Notes: generated from the letters alone by a model not told the origin. A stretch of 64,000 nucleotides of DNA from Arabidopsis thaliana (GCF_000001735.4 NC_003070.9:26521971-26585970), one strand, 5' to 3'. Positions 46,884-60,620 are shown, counted from the first letter of the stretch. A program made the numbers and translations.

Positions 46884-48250
46884 AGCAGATCATTAAGGCG
46901 ATTTTATTGGCTTGGCTTTAAAGTAGATGAAGACAAGCCCTTAATACAAATTCATCTAACCTTAAAGCACAAGGCTCCCACTTCTTTGCTTTACTCCAAA
47001 AACTCTACACATATTTTCCTGGTCAACATATTGATCCCATTAACTCTGAGAAAAGGACGCATAAAGCTAAACATGTGACATTTAAACATTTTTTTTAACT
47101 TGTGACATTTAAACATGGTGCCATATATAGTTTGGAAAACGAAAAATCAAACATATAGTTGTTGTCCCATGCATGTAAATATATATATATATATATATAG
47201 TACTATAGGTCAATTGTTGTACCAACCTTGAGTTGAAGATTTGATACGTTCAAAATTTTTTTTTTAGAGAGGTTGTTTACTCGTAACTAAAGTCTTTGAA
47301 GAAAAAAAAAAAAGTGTTCCTTGTGATAATTTTACAGAATGGATATACAGTTTTAGAATGGATAGATGACTAGACGTAAACATATACTAAAAATGTGAGG
47401 TTTTTACCCATTTAAGTTTACTCCTCAGTTGATTCTCATTTAAGTTCCTTTGACCAATTTAAACCCATATATATAGACCTATTTACTATAGTTTCGACAT
47501 TACCACATAGGCGAAACCAAGTTAGATTAACTCAAGTGTTCAACGTGTGATGGTTAATGAAAATTTGATGTACGTTTATAACTCTCATAAGATATACAAT
47601 ACATCTCTAACGGGCCCTTTTACCTGATAAGACCTAAAAGGAAGAGAGGAATTTGGAAAAGAATTAGACATATCAATGTTGTGTAAAGATAAAGAGTCCA
47701 TCGGTGGAGTGACATGACTGATAGTCTCTGGACACACTTCCGTATTTCATAAGGTCATAGCATAATAGACACGTCGATGATAGCTTCAACACGTCGATGT
47801 CATTTTTTTCCAAAACAACTGATTTGTTTTTTGTGCTTTAAGCGTGTGTGCCCTTGTTCTTTGAGGAGAAAATATAACGTCGACGATAGCTTGATCACAG
47901 GGATCACTCTCTACTCTCTAGCCTGTGAGGAAATTTTAATCTAATATGTAAATGATTCTGAGGGTTTAAAGTGAACTAGGGTTTCAGATCCCCCTACACA
48001 TGGGCTTACACTTTTGTAAACAAAATGGGGCCTTAAGCCCATTAAAGAATGATAAAGTCTAGTCTACTACGAGACTCGTAGTACGGTTCTACCTCTGCCT
48101 ACCTCTGTTTTCGGCTTCCTCGACCGTTTCGTTTTAACCGTTCGATTTGATGACTGCTTCTGAATCGAATGGCTCTAATTAATTGCAAGTATTGACGAAT
48201 AAAATACATAAACGTGTGGAGTGTAGAATAAAAACATCAGATTCGAAATT
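46884..48250. other. Intergenic region between divergent genes
   Basis: Promoters of the polygalacturonase gene and of the membrane-protein gene at 48677. It includes a short direct repeat of GTGACATTTAAACAT (near 47076 and 47102) and an AT dinucleotide run at 47179-47199. No gene is seen. Confidence 0.55.
48001..48041. promoter_or_regulatory. Site II-like TGGGCT motifs
   Basis: TGGGCT at 48001-48006 and its reverse complement AGCCCA at 48036-48041 flank a GGGGCC word. They lie about 250 bases upstream of the presumed leader of the membrane-protein gene. Such pairs are common in broadly expressed plant promoters. Confidence 0.4.
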
Positions 48251-48480
48251 CATTATTTTCCATTTTCCAAATCATAAAATCACAGAGGAGAAAGATTCTC
48301 ATTGTTCTTGCTCACAGAATCTGATACTGAATTGAAGCAAAGCATCACTACAGGTATCTTTTTATTTTTTTTGTCTTATCTAATCTTTTTTTTCTTTTCT
48401 TGATTTTACTTTGTCTCGTTAAGTAAAGAATCTGTCTCTTGCTTTGAATGCTATACCTCTCTTTATGTTTCAAGTTTTAT

Positions 48481-48503
48481 CTCTCTCTCTCTCTCTCTCT
48501 CTC
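48481..48503 (+). repeat. CT dinucleotide microsatellite
   Basis: About 11 CT units in the presumed leader intron of the membrane-protein gene (donor near 48354). Pyrimidine runs of this kind are frequent near plant transcription starts. Confidence 0.7.
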
Positions 48504-48676
48504 GTTGTCCATTGTTATTGCTAACCAAAAAACAAAATCAAAACCCGTGATGTCTCATCATGAGTTTCTCGCCTCTACTTTTTCTTTTCTTGACGTGAAT
48601 TTATTAGACTCTATGTGTTAAAACTTAAAATCAAGATCACTTGGTTTCACAAAGTTATAGAGATTTTTTTTGAGAA

Positions 48677-50458
48677 ATGGTGAAGAATGTGTTTAGCAGA
48701 ATTGATTTGTCGAGTTTTATTACAGGTTCAACTGAACATACTTGGCAACCAACAATGACTTCGGAGACAAACATTCCAAGTTACTGGCTTAACTGGAGAT
48801 TCTTCGTCTGTGCAATCTTTGTCTTAACGTCTCTGTTTCTATCTTCTTATCTGATTTGGAGATATGAAGGACCAATAAAACGCAAGAAACGTGGTGATGA
48901 TCAAAGCCTGGAGCTAGAACAACTCACAGGAGTTGTATATGATGATGAATCTTGGAATACTAGTGTCAAAGAGATTCATCCGAATTGGTTGTTAGGTTTT
49001 CGTGTTTTTGGTTTTGTTGTTCTTCTTGGACTTATCTCTGGTAATGCTATTGCTGATGGAACCGGCATTTTCATCTTCTACACACAGTGAGTCTCCATAA
49101 ATATTTTCTTGATTACATAAAGTTGATAACAATTTCACTTGTTCTGATGAGTTTTGATTGGTTCTTATATATCAGATGGACTTTCACATTGGTCACAATT
49201 TACTTTGGGGTATGGCTTTTCTTCACCTTATCATGGTACTTCACATCTACCTGAGATTAGTAGTGGTTACACATTTTGGTTTTTCGAAACCTAAAGTCGG
49301 CTTGATGTATTGCAGCTTGGATCATTGGTGTCCATATACAGATTTAGGTCTCCTGATAATGGTGAAAACAGAGTTAGTATAGTAGATGAAGAGCAAGGGA
49401 CGTATAGACCTCCCGGGAATGCCGAAAACTCGAATGTGTTTAAATCTTCAAGCGGACACGATAGAGAAAACATGTCTACACGTCAGGTTGCAACTACATT
49501 GGGTTACATTCATCAGATTCTTTTTCAAGTAAGTCTTCCTGAGATTTTTAAGTGTCAAAACATGTTACGTTCTCTGTTTCTGAAGTCTGAACATGTTTTT
49601 GGATTTGCAGACTTGTGCAGGAGCTGTATTGCTCACAGATGGTGTGTTTTGGTTCATTATCTATCCTTTTCTCACAGCTAAAGATTTCAATCTCGACTTT
49701 GTAAGTTTTAACCAAGACAGTAGACACTTTGTTTTAGATTTTCTTGTGGCTAAAATTTATCCAAACATTACTACAGTTTATTGTGATTATGCACTCGGTC
49801 AATGCTATCTTCCTCCTCGGTGAAACTTTCTTGAATTCTCTGGTTAGTCAATACAAAAACATGATGATGGATCAATAATGATGATTATATTTACAGTGAT
49901 GATGACTTTTTTTAGTGATTTCCATGTGTCCAGCGATTCCCGTTGTTCAGGGTTTCATACTTTGTGGTATGGACCGGCATATTCGTGCTATTTCAATGGA
50001 TTGTTCATGCTTGTGTCTCCTTTTGGTAATAGTCACGTTAACTATCTTTCTTTACATTATCTTATGAACAGAGTAGTTTACTTGCTTGGGATCTTAAGCT
50101 ATGTGTATAACAGTGTGATATCTGTTTGTGTAGGTGGCCTTACCCATTCTTGGATTTGTCATCATCCTATGCTCCTTTATGGTACTCAACACAAACTCAT
50201 CGCCTATTATATCGGTTATGAAAACTTGTGCCACTAGATCTAGAGATGAAACTAGATGCTAAAGATGAATGGATTTAGACTACACGTAGATTCTAGATTC
50301 TAAAGATGAATGGATTTAGACTACACGTAGTAATGTTTAGCTGATGTTGCAGGTATGCGGCTGTTGGGTTGATGCACATACCATGCTTTGGAATATTTGC
50401 TTTGATCGTGAAGTTGAAGCACTTGTGGCTCTCAAGATGTTACTCAGAAGGAACATAA
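48677..50458 (+). CDS. Multi-span membrane protein of a plant-specific family
   Basis: Exons: 48677-49086, 49176-49209, 49316-49528, 49611-49700, 49777-49842, 49934-50025, 50134-50181, 50353-50458. They sum to 1059 nt, or 352 residues; by position AT1G70505. About six or seven hydrophobic spans are visible: WRFFVCAIFVLTSLFLSSYL, FRVFGFVVLLGLI, WTFTLVTIYFGLGSLVSIY, VLLTDGVFWFIIYPFL, the FIVIMHSVNAIFLL segment, YFVVWTGIFVLFQWIVHACV and GLMHIPCFGIFALIV. No catalytic motif is recognised and the function is unknown. The start is uncertain: an acceptor at 48725/48726 (TTTTATTACAG) after the CT-rich leader could remove the first Met and leave the in-frame ATG at 48755, giving 326 residues. Confidence 0.82.
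50259..50330 (+). repeat. Short tandem duplication in the last intron
   Basis: A 31-bp unit starting CTAAAGATGAATGGATTTAG occurs at 50259-50289 and again at 50300-50330, identical in both copies, inside the intron 50182-50352. Confidence 0.9.
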
Positions 50459-53400
50459 TAACATATATCATATACATATACTCAAATGGTTAACAGAGTC
50501 TCTCATGAGTCTTAAACAGAGTTCAAAGAAGAAGGTACATGTAGGTTCCCTCCTGTATAATCACTTAGCTAGCTAGTCACCATTCTTTTGGAGGGGGCTT
50601 ACAAATAAAACTGTTCTTTTGATGATTACTTTTGTTGTATTGTTGCATCGTGTGAGATTAGTTTTGAATTAAGCATCGTCCAACTATGAAAAACTTACAA
50701 TACAATATAGTCAATTGGAGTTTTTGTATTGAGTCGCAAAAAAAAGAAAAAAATGCAGTTAGACATGTAATATTGGACCGTATCCAATTCTATGGGCCGA
50801 GATGAGCCCATTATCACCTTTCGAAATGCGTCTTTTTGCACATCTAAAAATTAGCCAATTTTTTAATGTCGAAACTCGAAAGAGAGAGTTTATGATCATT
50901 TAAACAACATTATTTACTATAGTGGACTTAACTAAAAAAAAATCTCTTTCCTCTAATTAGGTGATAATGGAGATAAAAGTGATTATGATAATAATATTCG
51001 TAAGTGATTTGAGACGGTCTTCGTGGGCCTAAAAGACTAATCCTTCGCATATCTACTTAAGAGCTTTATCAGTGCTTGAAAATGGAATTAATGATTGTGC
51101 CAAAAGTACATAAAATCTAGTGTATATAGATATTATATAGCTAAAATAAATATGTTAGAATCATTCATATAAATATATATATATATGTTAAATTCATTTT
51201 TATATATAAGAAAACTTTGGTCCGACTAATATTATTTGGGGAGTATAGTTATGGATACCCGTTCAAATCATTTTGACTAAATTATACCACCATTCTAGAT
51301 TTACGTATACGTGTGATCATGCCAATTCTATTTTATTGTTGACTAAAATAAGGTGTGATTGTGTGAAAAAAGCTCTTTTTAAACGTGGTGGTTGTGATTT
51401 GTGAGCTCACCAATGAAAAAAGTCAGCTAGTAATTGCACTTTTAGAATAATAATAGTTAGGTTTACGTCGTCAAATGCGCCATACGCATAACCATTAACC
51501 AAAAGGTTTAGGCTTATGATTATAGAAATAATTGTTATAGGTGTATAAAAATAGAGTCAAAATCGAAGATAAGCAAAATGGTGCCACGTTAATCAACAAA
51601 GATCGTAATCTTTTAACCTGAGCTAATTAAGTAGAACTAACTTTCCATTAATGTATCTTTTGAGTTTTTGATCTCACCCGCACAGTTGGAGCCCAATTCC
51701 CTTGCCCTTATCGTTGACTCTACTAAATTTTCAATTTGAAGTTTCTGCATTTATTCTGTACGTGTAAGTATCAATTAATTCTGATGTAAACGAACATTTG
51801 ATAGTGTGAGTGCCAAAATTATTGGTGTATATTTTTGAAATGTAACGCTTTTTATTATATTGTTGTTATAACTTATATAACAATACATAAGCAAAATTAG
51901 CACCAAAAATAAAAAAACAGAGCAAGAAAGTTACACTACAAATTAATAAACGAGACGAACTTTATTTTATCGATTTCTACAATGTTCTAATTTTACTATA
52001 CTGTAGTAGGAATAGAAGGAAGATGGTAGAACAGTTTCTCTTCTAAGCAAACTTCCACGAAATTAAAGAAAGACAAATTTTATATTTGAAGGACCACAGA
52101 CAAAACGCAAAGGACCACTTCATAAGAAACATTTGAAAATAGAAACAAAAACACATTGCATCAGGATGCTTAGCATTGTTTTCGTTTTAATGCATGTCCA
52201 CGACATCCCCTGATCATGGGAATAAAATCAATGAGCTAAACAGTAATTTATAATAAGCTGGTTTTTTTTTGTCGTCAACAGCAATTTTTTAACGTGAGAA
52301 AAAGAGATTAGAATCTTTAACAAAAAAAAGTATTAGATTTAGTAGATGCTCATGTTTCCTGTCCCAGTAAACTATTCTTCTCCACTGTTTCCAAGCTCCA
52401 TTTCAAAAGATTTATTCCTCAGTATAAAAGTTAAAATAATCCATATTTTACTTTTTTTGGTCTATAAAGTCCCCGGCCAAAGTTTTGGTGCAACCATTGC
52501 TGAAGAGACAAAAGATCAAGTGGTTCTGTGATCAGTTGTTTGCATAACAAAAAAAAAAAACTATTGGTGGCTATTTAATTTGTCCACTTTTCTTACAGGT
52601 ACGTTGATATGTTTTGGTTAAGTTATAATTATATGTTAGTTAATTAAAAATGAGTCTCTCAGTGTTTAGTATAGTAATCTCAAATTTCAGTTCGTTACAA
52701 GCGTTATGTAGAGATGACTAAAAACAATATTTGTTAAAACATAACATATTAAGACAAGCATATAAAATTTTATAAACCATATTAAGATTATTTTGATAAC
52801 ATGTAATTGTATAGCATAAAACTACTTAGAAAGAAAGAGAAACAACCAAAGGAGAGTATTAAGACCTGGGATTCCCAAAATAAATAAATAAAATCCATAA
52901 GAAGCTAAGTAATCTCCAATTTCAGTAACATTTCTAACAACAGAAACAAATTTGTTCAAAACCACATATTGATGATATGAGATACAAAAAAGAATGACAA
53001 TAAACTCCTACAAAGTTGAAGCAACCGAGTGGTACAATAATATATTAACAAAAACCTCAATACAAAGAATTGAAACCTAACAACACTAAATCACGGGAAC
53101 AGTATGAACAATCCATGATGAAACATTCGAGTGGTACAATATTATCTTAGCAACATAATTATATGCACTTGATCTAATAATTTAGTCGTCACTTTTTGTT
53201 ATTATTATTTTTTCTGCAAGACACACATTTTTTTTTTGCAATCATTTCTCGACGATAGTGATCATATAGATTATAGAAACTTGTGACCCCCCCCAAAAAA
53301 TACAGAAAAGTTTAGAAACAATATAAATATGTGCTGTGAAGGCCACCGGTGGGGATTCAATACGATACGATCCAACGAAGTGAAATGAGAGAGAAGGAAA

Positions 53401-54664
53401 GTTCTGTCGTTTTTATAAGGTTTGATACTAAAACAAAGCTTTATGTCAGTTAAATTTCACACCAAAGTAGTCCGACGGATGTGTCAATCAAACCTGTCCA
53501 TCATCAAAAAGACCTTTATGACATTTGTTTTTATTTTTTTTTGCGGAAAAAACGATATGGATCATCGGATCGGGTCTGGAGTAGACCCATGCAAAAATAT
53601 AGTTTTTTTTCTTACAACAGGGTTTATAGATGGATTTTGGTTTATGACAAAAACTGCAGGTTCTGTTACTATATAAGGTAATGAAACATTTTGAGTTGAT
53701 ATTATACGCGACTAACAGATTCTCTATGAAAATAACAAGAAGTGCGATAAGTGGAGTGGCCACTATAAAAAATAGTTCCTAAGAGTGTGTTTAATTAGCA
53801 AATGACTGAAAGCAATTAAAAAACAAAAATTGTTTACTATGTTGTGATTGATAATGAGCACCTAGCTACCATAGACGTGTTTTACAGAGAAACAAAACTA
53901 GGTGAAAATTGAAAGAGTGAAATTGAAGTTGAACCGATCCGGTTAGACAACTAGAATCGTAGTAGCCTAGTAGGTGTCGGCCACCGTAATTGAAACAAAA
54001 AGCTTATTAATTAACAAAATTACCATCATTTGTTTTTACTGTCAAAATTCAAATTACCATCGTCTAACCTGTTTTTGTTAACAAGTACTAATTGTTGTCT
54101 TCATTAGCTAAGTCATAAATTCTAAAGGTTAGCGTGCTATTTTGATCATTTGTGCGATAATATTATATATCAAAAATAATCGTAACCATGTAATCGTACA
54201 GTTAAAAAAAGTGCTCTTGAATCACGAAGAAATCTTTTTATAATCACTCGAATCGTATTCCTTAACACATATGGCAAACCCTTGAAATCTTTCTTCTTTT
54301 ATACTAGTACGACAAAATAAAATAAAAATTATGGTGTCTTTAAGAAAAACTTGTAAATTATCATAATAAACTATGAAAATTCATATTCGTGATTTTTTTT
54401 TTTTTTTGCTTTTCGTCACAAATCATTTTTTTTTTTTTTTGGTTTTTTGCTGAAATATTTACGATCATTGCCCTCAGACTACTATACTACGAGACCGCCT
54501 CAACTTGGCCAGTCTATCTATTTCCATTGTCTCTATCTCTCTCTCTCTTTGAAGCAGTTTGTTACTTCTTACTTTTGTGTTTCTTCATATTCTTCAGAAG
54601 CAAGCACAAGGCTAGGGATCGAAGAAGCGGCGATCACTGATCGTATCTCACTACGATCACATTA
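50459..54664. other. Long KNAT2 upstream region
   Basis: About 4.2 kb with no supportable gene. It holds the 3' flank of the membrane-protein gene on the left and the KNAT2 promoter on the right. A CT-rich leader (TCTCTATCTCTCTCTCTCTT, near 54530-54550) is likely to be KNAT2 5' UTR. Homopolymer runs (T near 54390 and 54428, C at 53287-53294) are the only other marked features. Confidence 0.55.
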
Positions 54665-57600
54665 ATGGATAGAATGTGTGGTTTCCGCTCGACGGAAGAC
54701 TATTCGGAGAAAGCGACGTTGATGATGCCGTCCGATTATCAGTCTTTGATTTGTTCAACCACCGGAGACAATCAAAGACTGTTTGGATCCGACGAACTCG
54801 CTACCGCTTTGTCCTCGGAGTTGCTTCCGCGTATTCGAAAAGCTGAGGATAATTTCTCTCTTAGTGTCATCAAATCCAAAATCGCTTCTCATCCTTTGTA
54901 TCCTCGCTTACTCCAAACCTACATCGATTGCCAAAAGGTGATCTCGCTGCTTTCGTGTTTTGTCTTTTCTTTTTCTTGTTGTGTATGATTTTGTGCTTTC
55001 AAGGTTAATTTGATTAAGCGTCAGGAATTTTACATGTATTCATCGTCGTATTTAAAGATAGTTCTCTTACTTTTTTTTTTCTATTCCACTTTAACCCTAA
55101 GATAAGATTGGAGAACTAGAGAGACTGTGTTTATATGTGAGAGTGATTTTTTTTTTTTTTTGGTTATTGATTGACAGGTGGGAGCGCCTATGGAAATAGC
55201 GTGTATATTGGAAGAGATTCAGCGAGAGAACCATGTGTACAAGAGAGATGTTGCTCCATTATCTTGCTTTGGAGCTGATCCTGAGCTTGATGAATTCATG
55301 GTTTCTCACTTTGTTCGTTGCCTTGAACTTTGATCTTCTAGTTTTTCTTAAAATATAATTTTGTTTTTTTGTGGTGTGATTCTAGGAAACCTACTGTGAT
55401 ATATTGGTTAAATACAAAACCGATCTTGCGAGGCCGTTCGACGAGGCTACAACTTTCATAAACAAGATTGAAATGCAGCTTCAGAACTTGTGCACTGGTC
55501 CAGCGTCTGCTACAGCTCTTTCAGGTCAGCACTAAAGTGATATCTATCTCTTGTTCGAGTGTACTTTTGATTTCTTGTTTCCTAGCTAGTGTTTTTATTG
55601 ATCTTTGAGCACTATCCTCGGTTTGTGTGTCCTTTAAAATCCTTGCGCAAATTTCTCCTTACAGTTACAGATCTTGCGGATTAGAAAATCTATCCTCAGA
55701 TAACTTTTCCTTTCTGTGCTTCAATGATCAGTTTCTTGGAATTGATGGAAAAATTGGAAATCTTCTACTGTTTTTTTTTTCCTTAAAGAAAACGAGAATC
55801 GATAAGTTGTTGTAGCTGAAACTAGGAGGAGCTTAGTAGATCCGGTTTAGACAACCCAAGGCAATAAAAGTCAGAAAAAAACAAGGAAACTCTAAAACCC
55901 TAGTTTTGTTAGAAAACAATGATTGATTCAGCCACATCTTTTATATTTGGTAGAAGTCATTCATGCTTTAGATAGATCCATGACCTTCACACATCTTTGT
56001 GACATTTATTTTCTATCATTAGCTATGGTTTAAGCTGTGGGGCGGATATTAGGGGAAAGCCGGTGGGTAGGATTTTCTCTGTTAGTGATATTTATTTTCC
56101 TAGTGATTTTGGTATGGTATACTTTTCTTTTGTTACTTTTATATATACTTGTATTATTATCTTCTCCTCTGTCAGAAGAAAATATGGGTCTATGAAAGCA
56201 AAAACTTTTGCGCTAGAGATTCTGATTTTGACGTTTCAGTGTCGTACTGGAAGTTTTTTAATTGCTTATTTCCAGTGAAAATTCAATCATAGAGAAAAAA
56301 CCTAGTCATAACTTCCACTAATAAATGCCACTGATTTTTCTTGAGTTTGTCCTTGGCTTCATGTTTAGATCTCTAGTAGTATCGCTTGTTTTCATCTTCA
56401 TTAAGAGACTGATGGGTAAAACAAAACTTTACTAGTTCTTGATTACTCCAACTTCTCTTGGTGAATGAACCAAAGTTTATACTACTTTTCCATAGAAAGT
56501 GTCAGACTTAAGTTTTATCCATGTCACTTTAGTTTTTACTATTAGAGAGATAAAAATTTATTGTGTATAATGAGTATAACATAAGATTGATTTGTTTTCT
56601 TAGTGTATGTGAAAATTAATGACACTAGCCCTTATTTTTGAATACATTGTATTTGCACCTAAGGGTCTTACATTTGAAGTCCACTGTGTTCAAATTACAT
56701 GTACAAAATCATTGGTGTGATTAATTTTCACGAACCTATCTGACTTAGTAAACCAAAGAAGTGTCTTGATCAGGTCAAATAGTTGGATTTTGTGTTTCTT
56801 TAGCTCGAAAAAGCTAAACCAAATCTCTGTTGGATTTCAGTTAATCTGAGCTCATGCGCATGTAAGTCCATAAAAATGCTTGATGGCCAAGAGGCTTGTA
56901 TATTCTGCATGTCGTGGTTAATGTGTCTGTTATTCTTGTATTCTTGTTGGAATTTTATGTGAATAAATAAATGATTGAAATGCATTAAGACACTTACACA
57001 ATGTAAGTGAGGTTTACTAATTTGCCGAGGTATTAAACTAAACTTAATGGTACCTTCTTTTCCACCATTTGTTTTCTTAATTAAGCAGAATAGAACTTTG
57101 TAAGTATTTTACAAGCAGCCCAAATAAGGAATAGTAGGTTTCTTAAAAGAATGTAATTTTAGTTGTCTTTGTGTTGTTTTTGTAGCTTATATTGGTTAAA
57201 CCTTTCCAACAGGGCAAAAATTAGTTTCTTGTTAATCTACACTAATCTACTTAGCCACGTTCATGTTGTCAGAATACGTGTGTATATTTTTTATAAGTAA
57301 AGTATTTCACTATCTTAGGGATTTTAAAGTAATCATTTTACTTCTTCATCTCCACCTGATAAGAACTAGCTGGAAAAAAATTGGAACTACAATATAGTGG
57401 AATTCAGCTTTAATAGTCTTCTTTTTCTTATATGTTGATATCAAATGCTGCTTCGGTTGTACTTTGTTAGCATTGTTTAATTCCGAAAAGTTGTTAATAC
57501 TTATCAGCGTACTTAATTAATTGGAGTTTACATAGGGAATAATCTTGTCCAAAAGGTTGAAAAACAGATCACTTGCAGCTTGAATTTATCTTTATTGGAC

Positions 57601-60175
57601 GAATGTTTAGTTTTTTAATGGTTTTGAAGTACCACTTACCTTTTTAGCGTAATCTCATGTATGATTTTGAAGGAATATATATTACCTTATGAACATCTTT
57701 TCCTTGGTCAATACCTTTTTCTGTTTCTTAAGTCCCGAGAAAGGACTTTCTTTTCAACTGAATATCTTAAACTAATAGTATAACTCATAATATGTAGTTT
57801 TCAGAGTCATGTGCTTTTGGTTTCTTTTCGTGCTAATATGCTTTAGGAATAAACCAAATCCTCTTTAGTCAACTGATGTTTGTCATAGCAATTGTGTTTA
57901 CTTATTTTTTTCGTTCTCGCTTTAGTGTGCAATTGACCCTTTTCGTGATTAAGATGGTCAATCTTGGCCATGGTTTTTGTTCCATCCTCATATTTTCTTC
58001 TAATCATTTGGTGTTCGGATGGTGTATTGATACAATGAGATCCATGTGCGATTTTGTATCCATATGTGGAATTTAGGACTATTGTTTAAGATTATTCACT
58101 ACAGTCTACAACTAGTATTTTTGTGTTGTAAAATGCATTCACCCTAGGTCCCTATGCATTCACCCTAGATATATCTTTGGCTGTGAATGATATTCTATTC
58201 ATTCAATGTTCGTAGGAAACTCGAAAAGCATGTTCTTTTGAACAAAATACTCTGTCATGGCACATTAGTTACTTCACCAGTTCTAGACATGATAATACTG
58301 ATAATCTGTTTGGTTATATCACCTTCGTTGATAGAATGGTCCTTTTGACACGCACAAAAAAACACACCCAAATGCTTGAATTAGAAATCTTTTAGCCCTT
58401 TTTAATTTCTAAATAGAAGAAGTTGGAGACAGAAGCATGAGGTGGTCAAGTGTCACATGGACTCCCGTGGATTACGTTGGTGGATCCCTTTATGACCCAA
58501 TCGCAACACTCTCTTTTTAAGATTTGATTTGATTTTAAAGAAAAAGAAAGAGAAGAAAATAGGGGAGAGACATGGGTTTTGATTTATGTACAATGCAATC
58601 ATCTTACGACTAATGTTTCTCCACATCTTTTTCTACTGTTGCTTAGTGGTTGTCATTTCCTCTCTGCGTTTGTTCCCTTAATGGGCCATGCAATTTCCAC
58701 GTGTTTAACTTTTTTTGGGAGATGTACAAGTCTATCTACTTTTTTTTTATCAGTGCATGTTGTCTCTTTCGCATTGTCTTGATGTTATATAGGAACCAAA
58801 TTCGGCTAATAGGTAAAGAACAAACCGAGTTACTATTGCACATACCATCCTCAACTAGCAAAGTTTTCATGGATAGGGTGTGAACTATATTTTGTGTGAT
58901 TTGTCTAAGGATCAGCTCATTAGTGGTGTAGCAAACTACAACCTAAACTCTTTAGGGAGACTTTGAAACGATGTCTTTCTGTAATCACTAAGTTGAGAAT
59001 ACTAAGTGAAATTTCTATTAATGCAAATAATTTGACCATTAATCATGTTTAAACTCCCTTAATTAGGCTCCCTTTTAGTCGCAGTAACATAGGGGTCAGT
59101 ATGGTATGGTCATAAATGGGGCATTATGAGAAAGTTCATAAATGTTGGGGAAGCGTTTTTTCCGGGGGTCACTCAAACAAGTGTCAGAAAGGTGATACGT
59201 GTCGTGACTCAGGTGGCTAGTGGTAAGTCCCAAAGGAGCACGTCAGTGGCAATGGAAGCTAAACTATTCAGTGACTGCGAAAGTTTTTGACTGATCATTT
59301 TTGTGCCCGGGTCTTGTAAAACCTCGATATTATCTCGCTATCCTTGTTTTTCCCCTTTTACCCCTTTCTTTCACCCTTTTTTTTTTTTTTTTTTCCTTTC
59401 TTTCACCCTTGTTCTCTTCTCTATGCTTTTTTGGCTCTTTTCTTCTTTTAGCTGCTTTAGCCACTTAGTCATTTAGCCGAGCCTACTAGTATCTTAGTGT
59501 TAGCTATGTTTGTTAGTGTTGGCATAGTGGTAGAATTTGCTTTCTACATTGTCAAATATGCTACCATAAATAGCACCACCATACATTCTCCTAGTACATT
59601 TTATCGGTATGGCACGTATTTGGCTAATACGTGGGAGCTAATCATTATTGAATCTTCTGTATGACATTATTCTCATGTATGAGCAGATGATGGTGCGGTT
59701 TCATCTGACGAGGAACTGAGAGAAGATGATGACATAGCAGCGGATGACAGCCAACAAAGAAGCAATGACCGCGATCTGAAGGACCAGCTACTACGCAAAT
59801 TTGGTAGCCATATCAGTTCATTGAAACTCGAGTTCTCTAAAAAGAAGAAGAAAGGGAAGCTACCAAGAGAAGCAAGACAAGCGTTGCTCGATTGGTGGAA
59901 TGTTCATAATAAATGGCCTTACCCTACTGTAAGTGTCTTTCTGATTCCACCGTAACCTAGCATACACTCATTAATTTATTTCTTCGACATATTAATATCC
60001 GCCTCTCGAATGTGTATAGGAAGGCGACAAAATATCTCTGGCTGAAGAAACAGGTTTGGATCAAAAACAAATCAACAATTGGTTTATAAACCAAAGGAAA
60101 CGCCATTGGAAGCCTTCGGAGAACATGCCGTTTGATATGATGGACGATTCTAATGAAACATTCTTTACCGAGTAA
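54665..60175 (+). CDS. KNAT2: KNAT2, class I KNOX homeodomain transcription factor
   Basis: Five exons: 54665-54937, 55178-55300, 55386-55524, 59687-59928, 60020-60175, giving 933 nt or 310 residues, the known KNAT2 length. KNOX1 lies at about residues 63-105 ([20 protein letters not shown]), KNOX2 at about 126-172 ([20 protein letters not shown]), ELK at about 205-227 ([20 protein letters not shown]) and the TALE homeodomain at about 226-288. The Pro-Tyr-Pro three-residue loop extension (NKWPYPTEGDK) and [10 protein letters not shown] recognition helix are present. The known role is shoot and inflorescence meristem and carpel patterning, in pairs with BELL homeodomain proteins. The third intron is 4162 nt, far longer than the others (85-240 nt). 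It matches AT1G70510. Confidence 0.97.
55525..59686 (+). other. Long third intron of KNAT2
   Basis: Separates the KNOX domain exons from the ELK-homeodomain exons. It is mostly AT-rich with no convincing open frame. A compositionally distinct, GC-richer block at about 59090-59340 contains ACGT-core words (ATACGTGTCG, GCACGTCAG) and GTGACTCAG. A poly-T run lies at about 59378-59394. A regulatory role is inference. Confidence 0.6.
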
Positions 60176-60549
60176 TGAAAAGAGAGACATGAAATTGTGC
60201 ATTGTATAATTTTTACACTGTTTTTCCAAGAAAAGAAAACAGTAAAAAGCTTTTGGTAAATGGGGCATCATCGCGAATGAATGGAACCCGTTAGCCAAAA
60301 CGGTCAAGGGCGTAACGAGACATTGTATTGGAAATAGTGGCAATATTATGTCACTAATCTTCCAATCATCCAAATTGATAGATTTCTTATTTGTATTGAA
60401 CCTTACTTAGATAGCTGATGTGTCAACTAAATAATTTATTTTCATTATCCATTCGGGTAGAAGAATTCATTATCCATTCGAATTTTGTGACTATTTGGCT
60501 CGGTTTCGGAGCCGGATTTTTCGGATCGGTTTTTGGATTTCGGATTTTA

Positions 60550-60561
60550 TGCCCAGCCCTA
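60550..60561 (+). mobile_element. Possible hAT-type terminal repeat
   Basis: TGCCCAGCCCTA is the reverse complement of TAGGGCTGGGCA, a common terminal repeat of plant hAT-like elements. The preceding 70 bases (GGTTTCGGAGCCGGATTTTT, then ATCGGTTTTTGGATTTCGG) have the repetitive CGG-ATTT look of such ends. The partner terminus was not found, so this is a solo end or a fragment. Confidence 0.3.
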
Positions 60562-60620
60562 CTTATACTACTTGTATCAATGTCTCTAATTGATCAATTG
60601 TTGCTTGCTATTCAAATATC

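Noticed and set aside
49777-49842. Suspected frame break in the membrane-protein gene
   Set aside because: Reading from the acceptor at 49776 gives 22 clean codons, and the full gene sums to 352 residues.
57876-58883. Short frames (60-77 codons) inside the KNAT2 third intron
   Set aside because: AT-rich, hydrophobic by composition only, with no domain or splice support.
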